In this document: positions 10,967 through 21,218 of the stretch, piece by piece
Numbering within the stretch: the stretch's first letter is position 1
How the letters are laid out: each line of letters begins with the position of its first letter
Origin: Oreohelix idahoensis
Lineage: Eukaryota; Mollusca; Gastropoda; Stylommatophora; Oreohelicidae
DNA: 64,000 nucleotides
Direction of reading: 5' to 3'
NCBI GenBank assembly: GCA_024509875.1
Contig: JAMPIV010010573.1
Span: forward strand, 1 to 64,000
Translations under genes and position numbers: made by a program
The notes under the pieces: generated by a model
Told to the model about the DNA's origin: nothing
What the model saw: only the letters and a program-made list of their open reading frames with translations
Database searches by the model: none

Positions 10967-13737
10967 TTGAAGAAATTCTTCCTTCATGCAAAGAAAGGGT
11001 ATCCCAATCAAAATACTAATCACAAATCGTATATCACTATGAAGAATGGTATATTGGTACGAATGGTACAACATTCGGACAAGTCTATGCACTCGCAAAT
11101 TCTTGTGCCTAAGTGTATGAGAGCCTTAATTCTTCAGCATACACACGATTCTCAGTGTGCTGGACATATGGGTTTTTCCAGAACTAAAACTAGAGTCCTT
11201 GCGTCTTTCTTTTGGCCATTTGTTAATAAAGACATAAGAATTTATTGCCGGTCTTGTAAAATTTGTCAAGAGGTCAAGTCTAGAGGTCCAAGACATGCTG
11301 CACCTATTCAGGCTGCAGATATACCTATTCGGCCATTTCAGAAAATGGCTATAGACATTATTGGCCCGTTTAAGATTAAGTCAGCCAGAGGACACCAATT
11401 TATCCTCACTTGCGTTGACATGTGCACGCGTTGGCCAGAGGCTATTCCTCTGAAGAGCATATCAACTGTCGATATCGCTGATGCTCTTTGGCTCATATTT
11501 TCTCGTCTGGGATTCCCCGGAGAAATATTGTCAGACCACGGCAGTCAATTAATTTCGGACATTATGTCTCAGGTAATGGCTACGCTAGACATTAAAAGGT
11601 CTCTCAGTAGTATTTATCATCTAATGTCCAATGGATTGGTTGAACGTCTTAATAGGACACTAAAGAGCTTACTGGGCAAGATAACGGAAGCTCATCCCGA
11701 TGATTGGGACAGGGTCCTACCTGCAGCTCTCTTTGCCTATAGAGAGGTTCCCAACGAGCATACAGGGTTTTCTCCTTTCGAACTTGTCTTTGGCGCGCAA
11801 CCGCGCGGTCCGATGTCCTTATTACACGATTTGATAACTTCCGATAATATTGACGATGATACACAATTGTCATATGAATATGTCTTTGCCCTTAGGGAGA
11901 AAATTATCGAATCGTGCAGATTACCAACTTCATCTTCCGAATTTGCGAAAGAAAATTCTAGGCGATTTGCTAACAAGAAAAGACGCCTACGTCAACTTTG
12001 TCCTGGAGACAAAGCGTTTGTCTTACTTACCTCAAGAGAGAACAGACTTCTCATTTCATGGAAAGGTCCATACACTATAGTATCGAAAATTTCAGATGTC
12101 GACTATATCGTCGATGTGGATGGAAAGCATAAAACCTTTCATATAAATATGCTTACAGAGTTTATTGAACGTCCAGACTATTTGCAGCCCATTTTCCAGG
12201 CGACGGATGACTCTCCAGTCCAACATGGTCACATCTCATCCCTGTTCGTTATACAGGATGAGGAAACTATTTTTTCTGACGTTAACTTACCTCTTCCTGC
12301 GATTCCACTTAATTCTACGGAATCATGGAAAAACGTTACCGTTTCTTCGAATTTGTCTTATGAGGAGCAACGTCAAGTATCCTCTACGCTACAATCGTAT
12401 CAGGATGTCCTTACCGACATTCCTGGACACACAGATGTCATAGAACATGACATCATACTTACTGATTGTAATCCGAACAGAGTAAGACCATACAAAATAC
12501 CTATTCATTTTCAAGCACAGGTCGAGAAAGAATTGGATGAAATGATTCAACTGCAAATAATTGAACCATCCACTTCAGCTTATTCTTCGTCGATAGTTAT
12601 TGTTCGAAAGAAAGACAATAACATACGTCTTTGCGTTGACTATCGCAAATTAAATCAAGTTACGAAGTTCGATGCTGAACCTGTGCCTTTATTAGATGAT
12701 CTACTTATTAGACTTTCTAAAGCTAAATTCTTTACTAAACTAGACTTGTCGAAAGGTTATTGGCAAGTCCCACTGACGGAACACGCAAACCTCTCACTGC
12801 TTTTTCGACACCTGGGGGTCTGTTTCAATGGAATTTTATGCCTTTCGGGCTTATGAACGCCCCAGCGACTTTCGTGCGCATGATGCGACGAATTCTATCA
12901 GATCGTGCAGATGTCATCGCGTATTTAGACGACATCTGTCTTTTCAGCGATACTTGGGAAGAACACTATTTGGGTCTAATGGAATTGCTATCTACTTTAC
13001 GTGAGCATAGTTTGACTGCAAAACCCTCTAAAGCTTTTGTTGGGTTTAGTGAAATTTCTTTCCTAGGTCATCGGGTTGGTCACGGTCTGTTGAAGACAGA
13101 GGACCAAAACATTTCGAAGATATTAAATATCTCGGTTCCGAAGACAAAAAAGCAAGTGCGTAGTCTCTTGGGATTAATACAATTCTATGGAAGATTCATT
13201 GAGAATCTGTCCTCCATTATGGCACCACTTTCAACGTTATTGAAAAAAGGTTCTCCTAATATGGTGCGTTGGTCCCAAGAATGCCAATCTTCATTGGATC
13301 AGGTTAAGATTTTGTTCTCATCTCATCCTATCTTAAGACTACCAACGATTGATAAGACTTTTGTTCTTCGTAGTGATGCCTCTTCCACTGGGATTGGAGC
13401 GGCACTAATGCAGGAGCATTCAGGAACTCTGCATCCTGTAATGTATATTTCTAGGAAGCTGAATGCGGCAGAAAGGAATTACTCGGTTTTGGACCGTGAA
13501 TTGTTGGCTATGGTTTGGTCCATTCTTAAGCTACAAAGGTTCCTTCTGGGCGCGCATTTCTTTATGGAAACCGACCAAAAAGCTCTCACGGCTATGCAAA
13601 GTAAGGATTTTAAGAGCTCGAGATTTACTCGTTATGCTATTGCTCTTCAGCCTTTCCATTTCACGGTGCGAGCTATCCGTGGTTCGGATAATGTGATGGT
13701 GGACATATTGTGTAGATGCCCACATGATTCCAATTAA
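10967..13737 (+). pseudogene. Element 2 integrase-reverse transcriptase-RNase H polyprotein
   Basis: The frame 10967-12856 encodes integrase first: zinc domain His60, His67, Cys97, Cys100; core Asp130, Asp190, Glu226 (D,D35E); GPY-type module near residue 366. RT follows in the same frame (LCVDYRKLNQV, TKLDLSKGYWQV). A 1-nt loss near 12785 shifts RT into the frame 12760-13737, which has LMNAPATF, YLDDICLF (Asp57, Asp58) and RNase H (RSDASSTGIGAAL, LDRELLAMVW, METDQKALTA, NVMVDILCRC). All active-site residues are present apart from the frame breaks. No integrase follows RNase H, which confirms the Gmr1-like order. The 12.8-kb break is the only lesion within this stretch. Confidence 0.92.
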
Positions 13738-14198
13738 ATCTTGTGTCCTAGTTTTCCTGATACACTTTCAGACTTAGGTCTGTTCTTAATATCCTAAAAT
13801 ATTGTAATACAAATGTATTTGGATAATGTATAAAGAATTTAACAAATTTGATTTTGTCCATCCATCAGTGATATGTTGCTAATATAGCATTGTAATTCAT
13901 GACATTTGTATATTGCTATAATTATAGTAGTTGATAATGTTTGATATATGATTGGTATTGCCAGCAACTTAGGTTTCTTTAAGGGTACCCCCTGAATATG
14001 TTTGGCTTAGTGGAAATATTTTCTCTTATGATGGGGGATGATTTTTACTCTCTCCAGACGCTTTATTTATGCGTCTATTGTACCTGATATTAGGTTCATT
14101 CTTTCATGAGCACATAATTGATGCTTGTGCTATCTTGCTCATGGACATATTTTAAAAAAAAATGTTTAATTTTTTTTTACAGGGGGGTTGTAGTAATA
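13738..14198 (+). other. Element 2 3' untranslated region with polypurine tract
   Basis: 460 bp without ORF between the RNase H stop and the 3' LTR. AGGGGGG at 14181-14187 is the likely polypurine tract; it lies 11 nt before the LTR start rather than adjacent. Confidence 0.6.
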
Positions 14199-15347
14199 TG
14201 TTGCTGTCATTTTCGACGGAGTCATCTGTCAAGTTATTTGCTTATGTTTTATCATAAGAATAATTGTGTCTTTACCTTGTTATGTCAGGTTGATTAGGGG
14301 TTGTCTTCCCTTGTTTGTTCATTCATTGTGTTTGACCTTTAGGGTCAAAGGTAGACAGTTCGGGCGTGGGCCCATGCGCAGGTTTTTTAAGCGCCAAGGA
14401 GAGTTACTTCCGTCAGGCCGGGGATGTAAGCTGGCTTCGGAGGGACGAACGTTCATTGTGTTTTTCGGGGAAAATCTTCGAAGTGACTGCGTTGGCAGTT
14501 CTCCCCAGTGATTCTCTGTACGTCGGAATGACGACAGAGTTCGTTATTATGTTCTGAGGATTCTGTGCAAGGTAACACCGACCTTTTCTACATTATTATG
14601 CTTCGGTGGCAGAACATGTTTAAGGTTACCAAGACTGTGAACTACAGCTCACCGATCCTACATTACAGAACTTATACATTATGCTCAAGATAGCTATGTA
14701 AGACTATTTGTCTTTAAACGAACCGAAGTCCAGCGACAAAGCTATATTGTGGGAACCGCAGATTGGCGGTATATTTATGTCTACATAAGCATTACTGCAG
14801 GGTTGATGTTAACCTGCTTAAAAGAAGTACACAGATGACGTCATAACGAGGCCTGTGTTAAGGCTAATATATTACAGCCTGATAATGTGCAATTGGCGGG
14901 GAATGCCAAGTTGTACATGTATGTCAAAGTAATTAAGGTATCTGACGCGTTTAGTCAGAGATACCAGGGCGGCGCTACGAACTGTCATTATTGGAACACA
15001 TTGTATTGACCATGCACGAATATTCAAATGTTTACCAGCCTTTTGAATGCCTGATGTACACCTAACGATTTCCGGTCAGCATGACCTTGTTTACACTGAC
15101 TGTTCCTGTTGATGCTATGTGTGTTATCGTCAATAAATGTTTTGAAAACGTGCCAGCAGTCTTCAAGCATCCTTGACTACTGCATGTGAGTGTATGGGTT
15201 GCATTACATCACATATACGAGCCTAAACACATTCGCGCCTTCATTTGCACCCACACTCAGCTCATCATTACAAGTACCACACATCTTAACAACATGTATA
15301 CTGTCTTGTGCAAGTGATCACCTCAACAAGAGAAAAAGACAGTTACA
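14199..15347 (+). repeat. Element 2 3' LTR (family B), 1149 bp
   Basis: Full-length version of the LTR, TGTTGCTGTC to AGTTACA, followed by the target duplication GTCAT (15348-15352). It contains two blocks missing from the 5' copy. AATAAA near 15134 lies where the 5' LTR also has it. Confidence 0.88.
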
Positions 15348-15740
15348 GTCATGTTCATCTGTAATCAACAATCCTAGATGCACGATAATACGTCTCTCAT
15401 CTAGTCTTAGCAAAAAAGTTCAGCAAAAAATGTTCTGGTTTTACCTGGCTTCAGGAAAACACACACAAGCGAATAACGCACGCCATTCCTAGGCGTTAAC
15501 AATGGACATTAGGAGAATCTCTGATAATACAGTCATACAGAGAAACAATCTCCTTCCTAGAATAACTCACAGAGATCAAATCAAACTTTCTAATCGACCA
15601 GCCATAGCAGCGACGACATGACAGCCTTCTCTGTCCACACACACCCAATCGACGCATGCGCAGCAAAGCCTTTCACCCCAGAGTTCAGCTCACAAAAATA
15701 GTCCGACATAGAAATACAAAGATACAAAGATATAAGACCG
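15348..15740 (-). repeat. Outer part of element 1 5' LTR (family A)
   Basis: Reverse complement aligns with about 1-325 of the family A copy at the window start (GAACTTTTTT near 15405-15420 against 254-263; GAGAAGGCTGTC near 15625 against GAGAAGACTGCC near 58). This completes the LTR interrupted by element 2. The outer boundary is not defined; homology fades near 15740. Confidence 0.65.
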
Positions 15741-16383
15741 AATCACCTTAAATAGTCAAGGAATAAATATAAATACGGGCCATAAACATTTTAAGCAAGA
15801 CCAATCTGTTTCTGGCCATACCAGACGCAAAATGGCGTAAATCTATTATTCATACGCCAGATTGTGACACAAGAACAGATAACCCATAGAACCGACTACT
15901 ACATCGAACCATCAGGGTTCTGTCCCTGAGACTGAGAATCATTGATTCATAAATAAATAGTTACACTTTACATATGCATGCCTACCAACAGTAATCTGTG
16001 CGTCACATACAAAAGAATATGTGCGCAACATCAGGGTTGTCTCCCATAGGCTTTCCATCTCCCGGTGTAGCTGCAAGGCAACAGGTTAGTTTGTTTACAG
16101 AGGTTTACTTTCCCCATGGCTAGAGCTTAAAGTGGCTCTTACTCGCTTGACTCACCCGTCATTGGACATATGGGTGATTTCATTGGGGTATCAGGGCCAC
16201 CTGTTATCCCTCCCCTTCCTGCTGGGAGCACATCGCCGTTTGGTCCGCGACTGCTTATTCGTCCAGCAATACCAACTTAATTCGCAGCTGACACACCATA
16301 TCTGGAGGTCGTTCTACTATCCGCCAACTGTGGGCGCGTCTGGTTGGGGTCGGTTGCCCCTTTTGTCAGGATCCTTTCAATAA
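15741..16383. other. No gene recognised
   Basis: AT-rich, then more GC-balanced (16030-16380). No ORF of note, no repeat partner recognised in the window. Confidence 0.5.
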
Positions 16384-16682
16384 TGAAATACTTTCAAGGT
16401 AATAAATCTTGATTCATGATTATATGTTATGAGCCATATACACACAGGTAGATACATATCTCAACAGCCAGACGGCTGGAACCTCACTGCTCACTTATTC
16501 CCCCACCCCATTGCTACTAAAAAAAGCCTCTCTCTTTTTTGCACAAGCTTTCTTAACTTGTCACGCAACCAGATTCTATGCTTGCCATAGTTCATGTACA
16601 TAGTAGATTGGGGAAAACGATGCGGTGCTAACACGACTTACCATAAAACTGCATTTACCGCTACACAAAGTAACTCCCAACA
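16384..16682 (-). repeat. Element 3 3' LTR, 299 bp, with adjacent polypurine tract
   Basis: On the minus strand it starts TGTTGGGAGTTAC and ends GAAAGTATTTCA, the same limits as 27663-27962. Immediately upstream on the minus strand (16683-16697) is a purine-rich tract AACAGGGGGCCAA, as expected before a 3' LTR. About 270 bp separate it from the RNase H remnant. Confidence 0.72.
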
Positions 16683-16952
16683 TTGGCCCCCTGTTTCCGA
16701 GCGGAAACCAAGGGGGCCAATGATCCCTATCTATCACCTGAAAAACAACACAAGATCAGACAATGTCAAAATCTAACACAAACAATGTCACTTTCCAGCT
16801 ACATTTCTTGACAATAGGTCTGCCAGAAAGTTCTCTGATCCCTTGATAGGGATAATTGTATATCTATATTCTTGGATAAGCAGAAACCATCTGTGTAACA
16901 ATTTGTTGTCGTTTTTTGGTTTAAGGATGTTAGTGGACGGTGTTTAGGGATG

Positions 16953-18536
16953 TTAGTGGACGTGATCCGTCTTGAAGTAGAAGTATGCACTAAGTAAATA
17001 GCATGATAACTTGCCCATACACCAAATGATGGACAAGAGTTCTCTTTCACTGGTGGAACACCGAGTTTCTGCTGGTAGCAACTTCCTGCTTACGTACAAG
17101 AGTATCATTGAACCATTGCAACAGTCAACCACCATTGACAGTCTGGGAAACATCATTCCTCAAAAGAAATGGCACAGTGGTATTAGGCAACACCAGAATA
17201 GGTGCCTTAGAAAATACAGTTTTAATTTTGTTCAAAGCTCCACTGCAAGTATCGGACCAATCAATTATATTAGGAGCACCCTTTCTAGTCAAAGATGACA
17301 GGACAGAAGAAATTGATGAAAAGATCGGAATGAACTTGTAATAGAAGTTAATGAGTCATAACATGCTCCTAACTTGTTTCTTTGTCCGAGGAGTATCTAA
17401 TTCGAAAATGCGTTTGACAGTCTGCTGATTAGGATATAACATGTGGTTACCAACACAGTGACTAAGAAATGACATTTCTCTACAACCAATCTGAACCTTT
17501 GTTGGTCTAACTGTCAAACAATGCTTTCTAAGTGGAATTAATAAGGATTTTAATCCCGTGATATGTTCTTGCCTAGAACTGTGGAATAAACAGATGTTGT
17601 CTATGTATGTGATGACATCAGACCTATCACCTAAATGTCTTCGCATCATGCGCATAAAAGTCGCAGGAGCATTGACAAGGCCAGAATGCATATAATTCCA
17701 TTGAAATATACCATCTGAAGCCATAAATGCAGTTAGCAGTTTGGCCTTTTTAATTAAAGGGATCTGCAAATATCCAGTAGCTTGACTGCCTGCATCAGGA
17801 CCAGCGAACCAGAGCTGGTCAAGACCGCACTCCACCTCCACGTGGTGGTCCTGGAAACAGTCTGCAGCTGTGCAGGCTGGCTGAGCGAGTGTGGATCGAA
17901 ATGGAAAGGCAAACCCGGTCCTAAAAAATGCCGTGCAAAAGTCGGATGTGTCGACCGAAAGGTGCAGATATCACAGCTACGTTGTAAACAGACACAACGC
18001 AACCACCGTCCTTTTCAGGGCGAACGAAGAAGAAGATCTAGTTTGCTAAAGTATGTAGCCTGGGATAGTTGTGACAAGAGATCCTCCAAAACAGGCTCAG
18101 CATCTGTGATAGTGACACTGTTCAGACGTCTAAAATCAATGCAGATGCAAAGATATATATCTGTCTTTCTAACTGGAACCACAGGAAAAGCATAGGATGA
18201 TTTGCAAGGAGAAATGATGTCCATGCATAGCATATCCTTAAGTTCACTATCCACACGAGATATTTAGTGTAATGGTACAGTATACGGTCTGAGTTTGATA
18301 GGGCGATGATCACTCAATGTAATATCATGAGAGATAACATCAGTGCGACCTGGAAGTTCAGTCAGCACGTCAGAGAAAGATTCTAAAACAGCAAGAGCCT
18401 GTTCTCTGTAACCATAATCTAAATCACTTGATACAGTTACATCTCTGTAAGAGATATTGTCCGCTGTAGAGTCATCATATTCTACAACAGCCATCATATT
18501 CCACAACAGCAGACAAAGTGTGTCGAACAAGTACAT
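16953..18536 (-). pseudogene. Element 3 reverse transcriptase-RNase H, decayed
   Basis: Blocks in several frames: 18536-18264 (RT N-terminal linker with TDVISHDITLSDHRPIKLRP), 18254-18015 (IDFRRLNSV, YFSKLDL), 17785-17356 (GYLQIPL, LVNAPATFMRMMRR, then YIDN in place of the catalytic YxDD, then RTKKQVRSML), and 17156-16953 (RNase H: LYVSRKLLPAE, ERELLSIIW). A LINE tail (17786-18030) is inserted between KLDL and GYLQ. The active-site second Asp of RT is changed to Asn, and frames are broken repeatedly, so no product is expected. Confidence 0.82.
17786..18030 (-). mobile_element. 5'-truncated LINE tail inserted in element 3 RT
   Basis: Closely matches 56260-56500 (ACCAGAGCTGGTCAAGACC, CCACGTGGTGGTCCTGGAAA, GGGCGAACGAAGAAGAAG), the 3' end of the RNase H-bearing LINE there. 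Same orientation as that copy. A clear target duplication was not found. Confidence 0.7.
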
Positions 18537-18647
18537 CAGAAATTCTGTCCAAGATAGGTTCTAACACAGGAGGGCACTCCCCATACCATTTTATATTTAT
18601 GAATATGAAATGTTTTTATTTTGCCCTTTTATGTCAATGGCATTAAT

Positions 18648-19753
18648 CTACAACAGTTTTCTTCTCAACCACCTTAAAAAGGCCCCGCCAGGAATTAGGA
18701 GTTTATTTTCCTTGGTCGGGAGAAGTAGCCATACTTCTTCTCCTGGTAAGAAAGAACGTAATTTTCGAGATTGAATGTTGTGCACTCTCGACATATGTGA
18801 AGCACTACGTATCATACTTGATGCATAAGTACATGCATTCACAACGTGTTGTCTGAGATCAATGACCAGTTCATAGCTGGTGCGGACAGTATTATCCTCC
18901 ACTGATCCCAACAACAAATCCTTGAGAATGTGCATAGGACCTCTAGGGTTGGCACCGTAAACCAACTCAAATGGTGAAAAGCCAGTGCTCTCATGGGGTA
19001 CTTCTCTGTAAATAAACAAGACCGCTGGCAACATGCGGTCCCAAGCATGAGGACATGTCTCTGTGACTTTGCTTAACAACTGTTTTAACGAGCCATTGAA
19101 ACTCTCGCAAACGCCATTGCTTTCTAGGTGGTATGGGTTAGAGAAAAAAATGAATAATTTATAACATGTTCTCAATATCTTTCATCATCTGAGAAATAAA
19201 TTGAGTACCGCAATCTGATAAGATTTCCTCGGGAAATTCCATGCGGCAAAAAAGAAAATATAAAGCTCCTGTGGTGATATTCTTCAATAGTATAGCCTCA
19301 GGCCAATGTGCACATACGTCTATACACATTGGGATATATCGATATCCTCTAACAGTCATACCTGACGTAGTACTAACTATGTCAACCGCAAACTTGGTAA
19401 GAGGCCGTAATGGCACATCAGTAACTTGTAAGGGTGCAGCATGGTGCTTGCCACTGTGTGCTACCTTTTGACAAGTTGTGCATGACCTGCAGTAAAACTT
19501 TACGTCTGTATTAACACAGGGCCAATAAAAATTAGAGGTGACTCTTAATGCCCATATGGCCAGCTAAAAGCGAGCCATGGGCAGTACTCAATACAATAGG
19601 CCTAAAACTCTTTGGTACAACAACCTGTCTCCTGACTGAAACATAGTCGTCAAAGCATCTGGTCTGTACTGAGTTCTTAATTTCGAACCAGTAACGGGAG
19701 GTTTTAGTCTTCTTGACATATTTGCTATCTGCTAGAGCAAAAAGTGGTTGCAA
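18648..19753 (-). pseudogene. Element 3 integrase, decayed
   Basis: 19753-19532 gives the first half of the zinc domain (AHGSLLAGHMG). After a frameshift, 19530-19417 reads through CRSCTTCQKV, the CxxC half. 19416-19159 has FAVDIVS with the first catalytic Asp and LSDCGTQF with the second. 19175-18648 has SNGVCESFNGSLKQLL with the catalytic Glu, the conserved FIYREVPHESTGFSPFELVYG region, and a C-terminal module ending before KGP. The order relative to RT confirms that integrase comes first. Three or more frame breaks. Confidence 0.82.
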
Positions 19754-20412
19754 AGTAACATCATCACGTTGTTTGATCTCGACATACTCGGGGGAACTAT
19801 TATAAGCTTTCTGAAGAGATGCTCTCTCACTAAACGGTGTAGCTGGCTGTTATGAGTTAAGTTCATAACATCTCTGTCGATATCAAAACGGTTCCACAAA
19901 TAGTCATATTTGTTTATGACTGGCGACCCTTGGTTACAGGAAGTACGTCATTAACTAGGGCTGAGTAGCAGACGTCTATGGTTGGTGGTACCAAAAGTTT
20001 ACGATGTTCTGCTAGATCTTTTCTGTGTTTTTTCAAGGCAGGCGGACGTGTGTGTCTAGAGCTCCTGAGAATTATATTACTTCACTACAGATTCATACCA
20101 TGTTCGACCACTAGATTATCAATACACCTCCGTGGATGATGCTAGTTTATGTATGAAATAAATTATTATTATTGTGAAGAACGTGAGTAAATTCAATATT
20201 GTGAAAACCTGTCAAGGACAGCATTTTAGAGACAGACGATATGGAAACTTACTGAGGACTGCATATCTACATTATGCTTATGTATATAATGGCTTTACTG
20301 ATGAGATTTGAAGAGCATCGCGCGTTATAATAAACTGTATATTCAATTGTCCAGCCTGACCTTTGGCAGTATCATTACTCATTGGTGGAGAATGGTTGTG
20401 CGCGGGGTCTAC
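19754..20412. other. Protease-integrase linker of element 3 with an unrecognised insertion
   Basis: No ORF. In element 2 the corresponding stretch is far shorter. At about 20379 the plus strand reads TTACTCATTGGTGGAGAATG, which resembles an LTR end followed by a primer-site region, and AATAAA occurs near 20157 and 20330. A plus-oriented LTR fragment inserted here (about 20050-20400) is possible but has no second copy in the window. Confidence 0.35.
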
Positions 20413-20880
20413 CTACATACTCCTATATGAACTTGACCTGAGTATATCAGTACTCATTATAATATAACACACCCCGCAAAAATGGCTCTGCCTTACATTC
20501 AGTGGCATGCTGGGCCCTAGTGACCACAGCATTAGCCAGCACTGGGTGAGATTCAACCCATTTGTGAATCTCCTCTGGAAAGCACTCCTTAATACCTGAT
20601 ATAATACCAAGAATAATGTCAGATACCTGTTGGTCAAGGGCACAGGCCCTTACCTTTCCTGTTAAAAAATGATGCAATACCTATTTCTGCCACTGGGTAA
20701 CACTCTATACTCCCTCCGAATGTTATGCACTTCACTGTTGTACAAGTTAAGGCAGATTCATCAATTAACGTTCTACGGACTCCGACAGTGGTACATGCGG
20801 AATAACGAAGGACACTTTCAGCCTGTTATACAGGAACCCAGTATATCACGCGAGGCGTCCCACGTTCTCACAAGATGACA
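20413..20880 (-). pseudogene. Element 3 aspartic protease remnant
   Basis: Reverse-strand blocks match the element 2 protease region: CTTVKCITFGG near 20740 against element 2 KCVTFGG, then VSDIILGIISGIKECFPEEI near 20600 against LIIGRIHGVKECTPQQI, then NAVVTRAQ. The catalytic DSG is not readable because of frame breaks near 20800. Confidence 0.7.
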
Positions 20881-21218
20881 TAGCTGGTAGAGCATGCCCG
20901 CAGAATAATACTGGCTTGAACCAGGCTGCAATAAAGATTTGCACACATAACAATTTTCGTCATTAAGTGAGCCAACAATACATGCATTGGCATGGTCAGT
21001 TCACTTCTCATCATTCTTGTTTGTTACATATGTACTATCCCTATCATGGTTGCTATTGTCATGATGCCCACGTCGTTTGTTAGTACTCTTTCCATAGTAT
21101 TTCTTATATGGTCTATTCCTAGCACATAACCAACATCTGCCATTATTTCTACTAACACTGTAGGATTCGTTGTTTTGTGTGCGACTATGATCCATCCTTT
21201 TGTGATGCATATCCTCAC

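Larger units (their letters stand above)
6334..15347 (+). mobile_element. Element 2: nearly complete Gmr1-like Ty3/gypsy retrotransposon
   Basis: 9.0-kb LTR retrotransposon bounded by LTRs starting TGTTGCTGTC and ending GACAGTTACA, flanked by a perfect 5-bp target duplication GTCAT (6329-6333 and 15348-15352). Internal order is leader, gag, protease, integrase, reverse transcriptase, RNase H, polypurine tract. Integrase before RT is the Gmr1-type order, known from a minority of Ty3/gypsy elements. All catalytic motifs are visible, but coding is broken by a gag frameshift (near 9580), an in-frame TAA between protease and integrase (10952-10954) and a frameshift in RT (near 12785). It sits inside the LTR of element 1 and is therefore younger than it. 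Confidence 0.92.

Noticed and set aside
16384..16682. 299-bp repeat as a SINE
   Set aside because: No pol III boxes; TG...CA-like ends, an adjacent polypurine tract and a second copy beyond the gag side of element 3 fit an LTR better.
17782..18195. 137-codon plus-strand frame rich in Cys and Arg
   Set aside because: Antisense of an inserted LINE tail fused to antisense of element 3 RT; the same tail occurs at 56.3 kb.
20868..20930. tRNA-like look of TAGCTGGTAGAGCATGCCCG with GGCTTGAACC nearby
   Set aside because: The D-arm is short by several bases, no acceptor stem pairs, and it lies in the decayed element 3 protease region; probably chance or a SINE trace.
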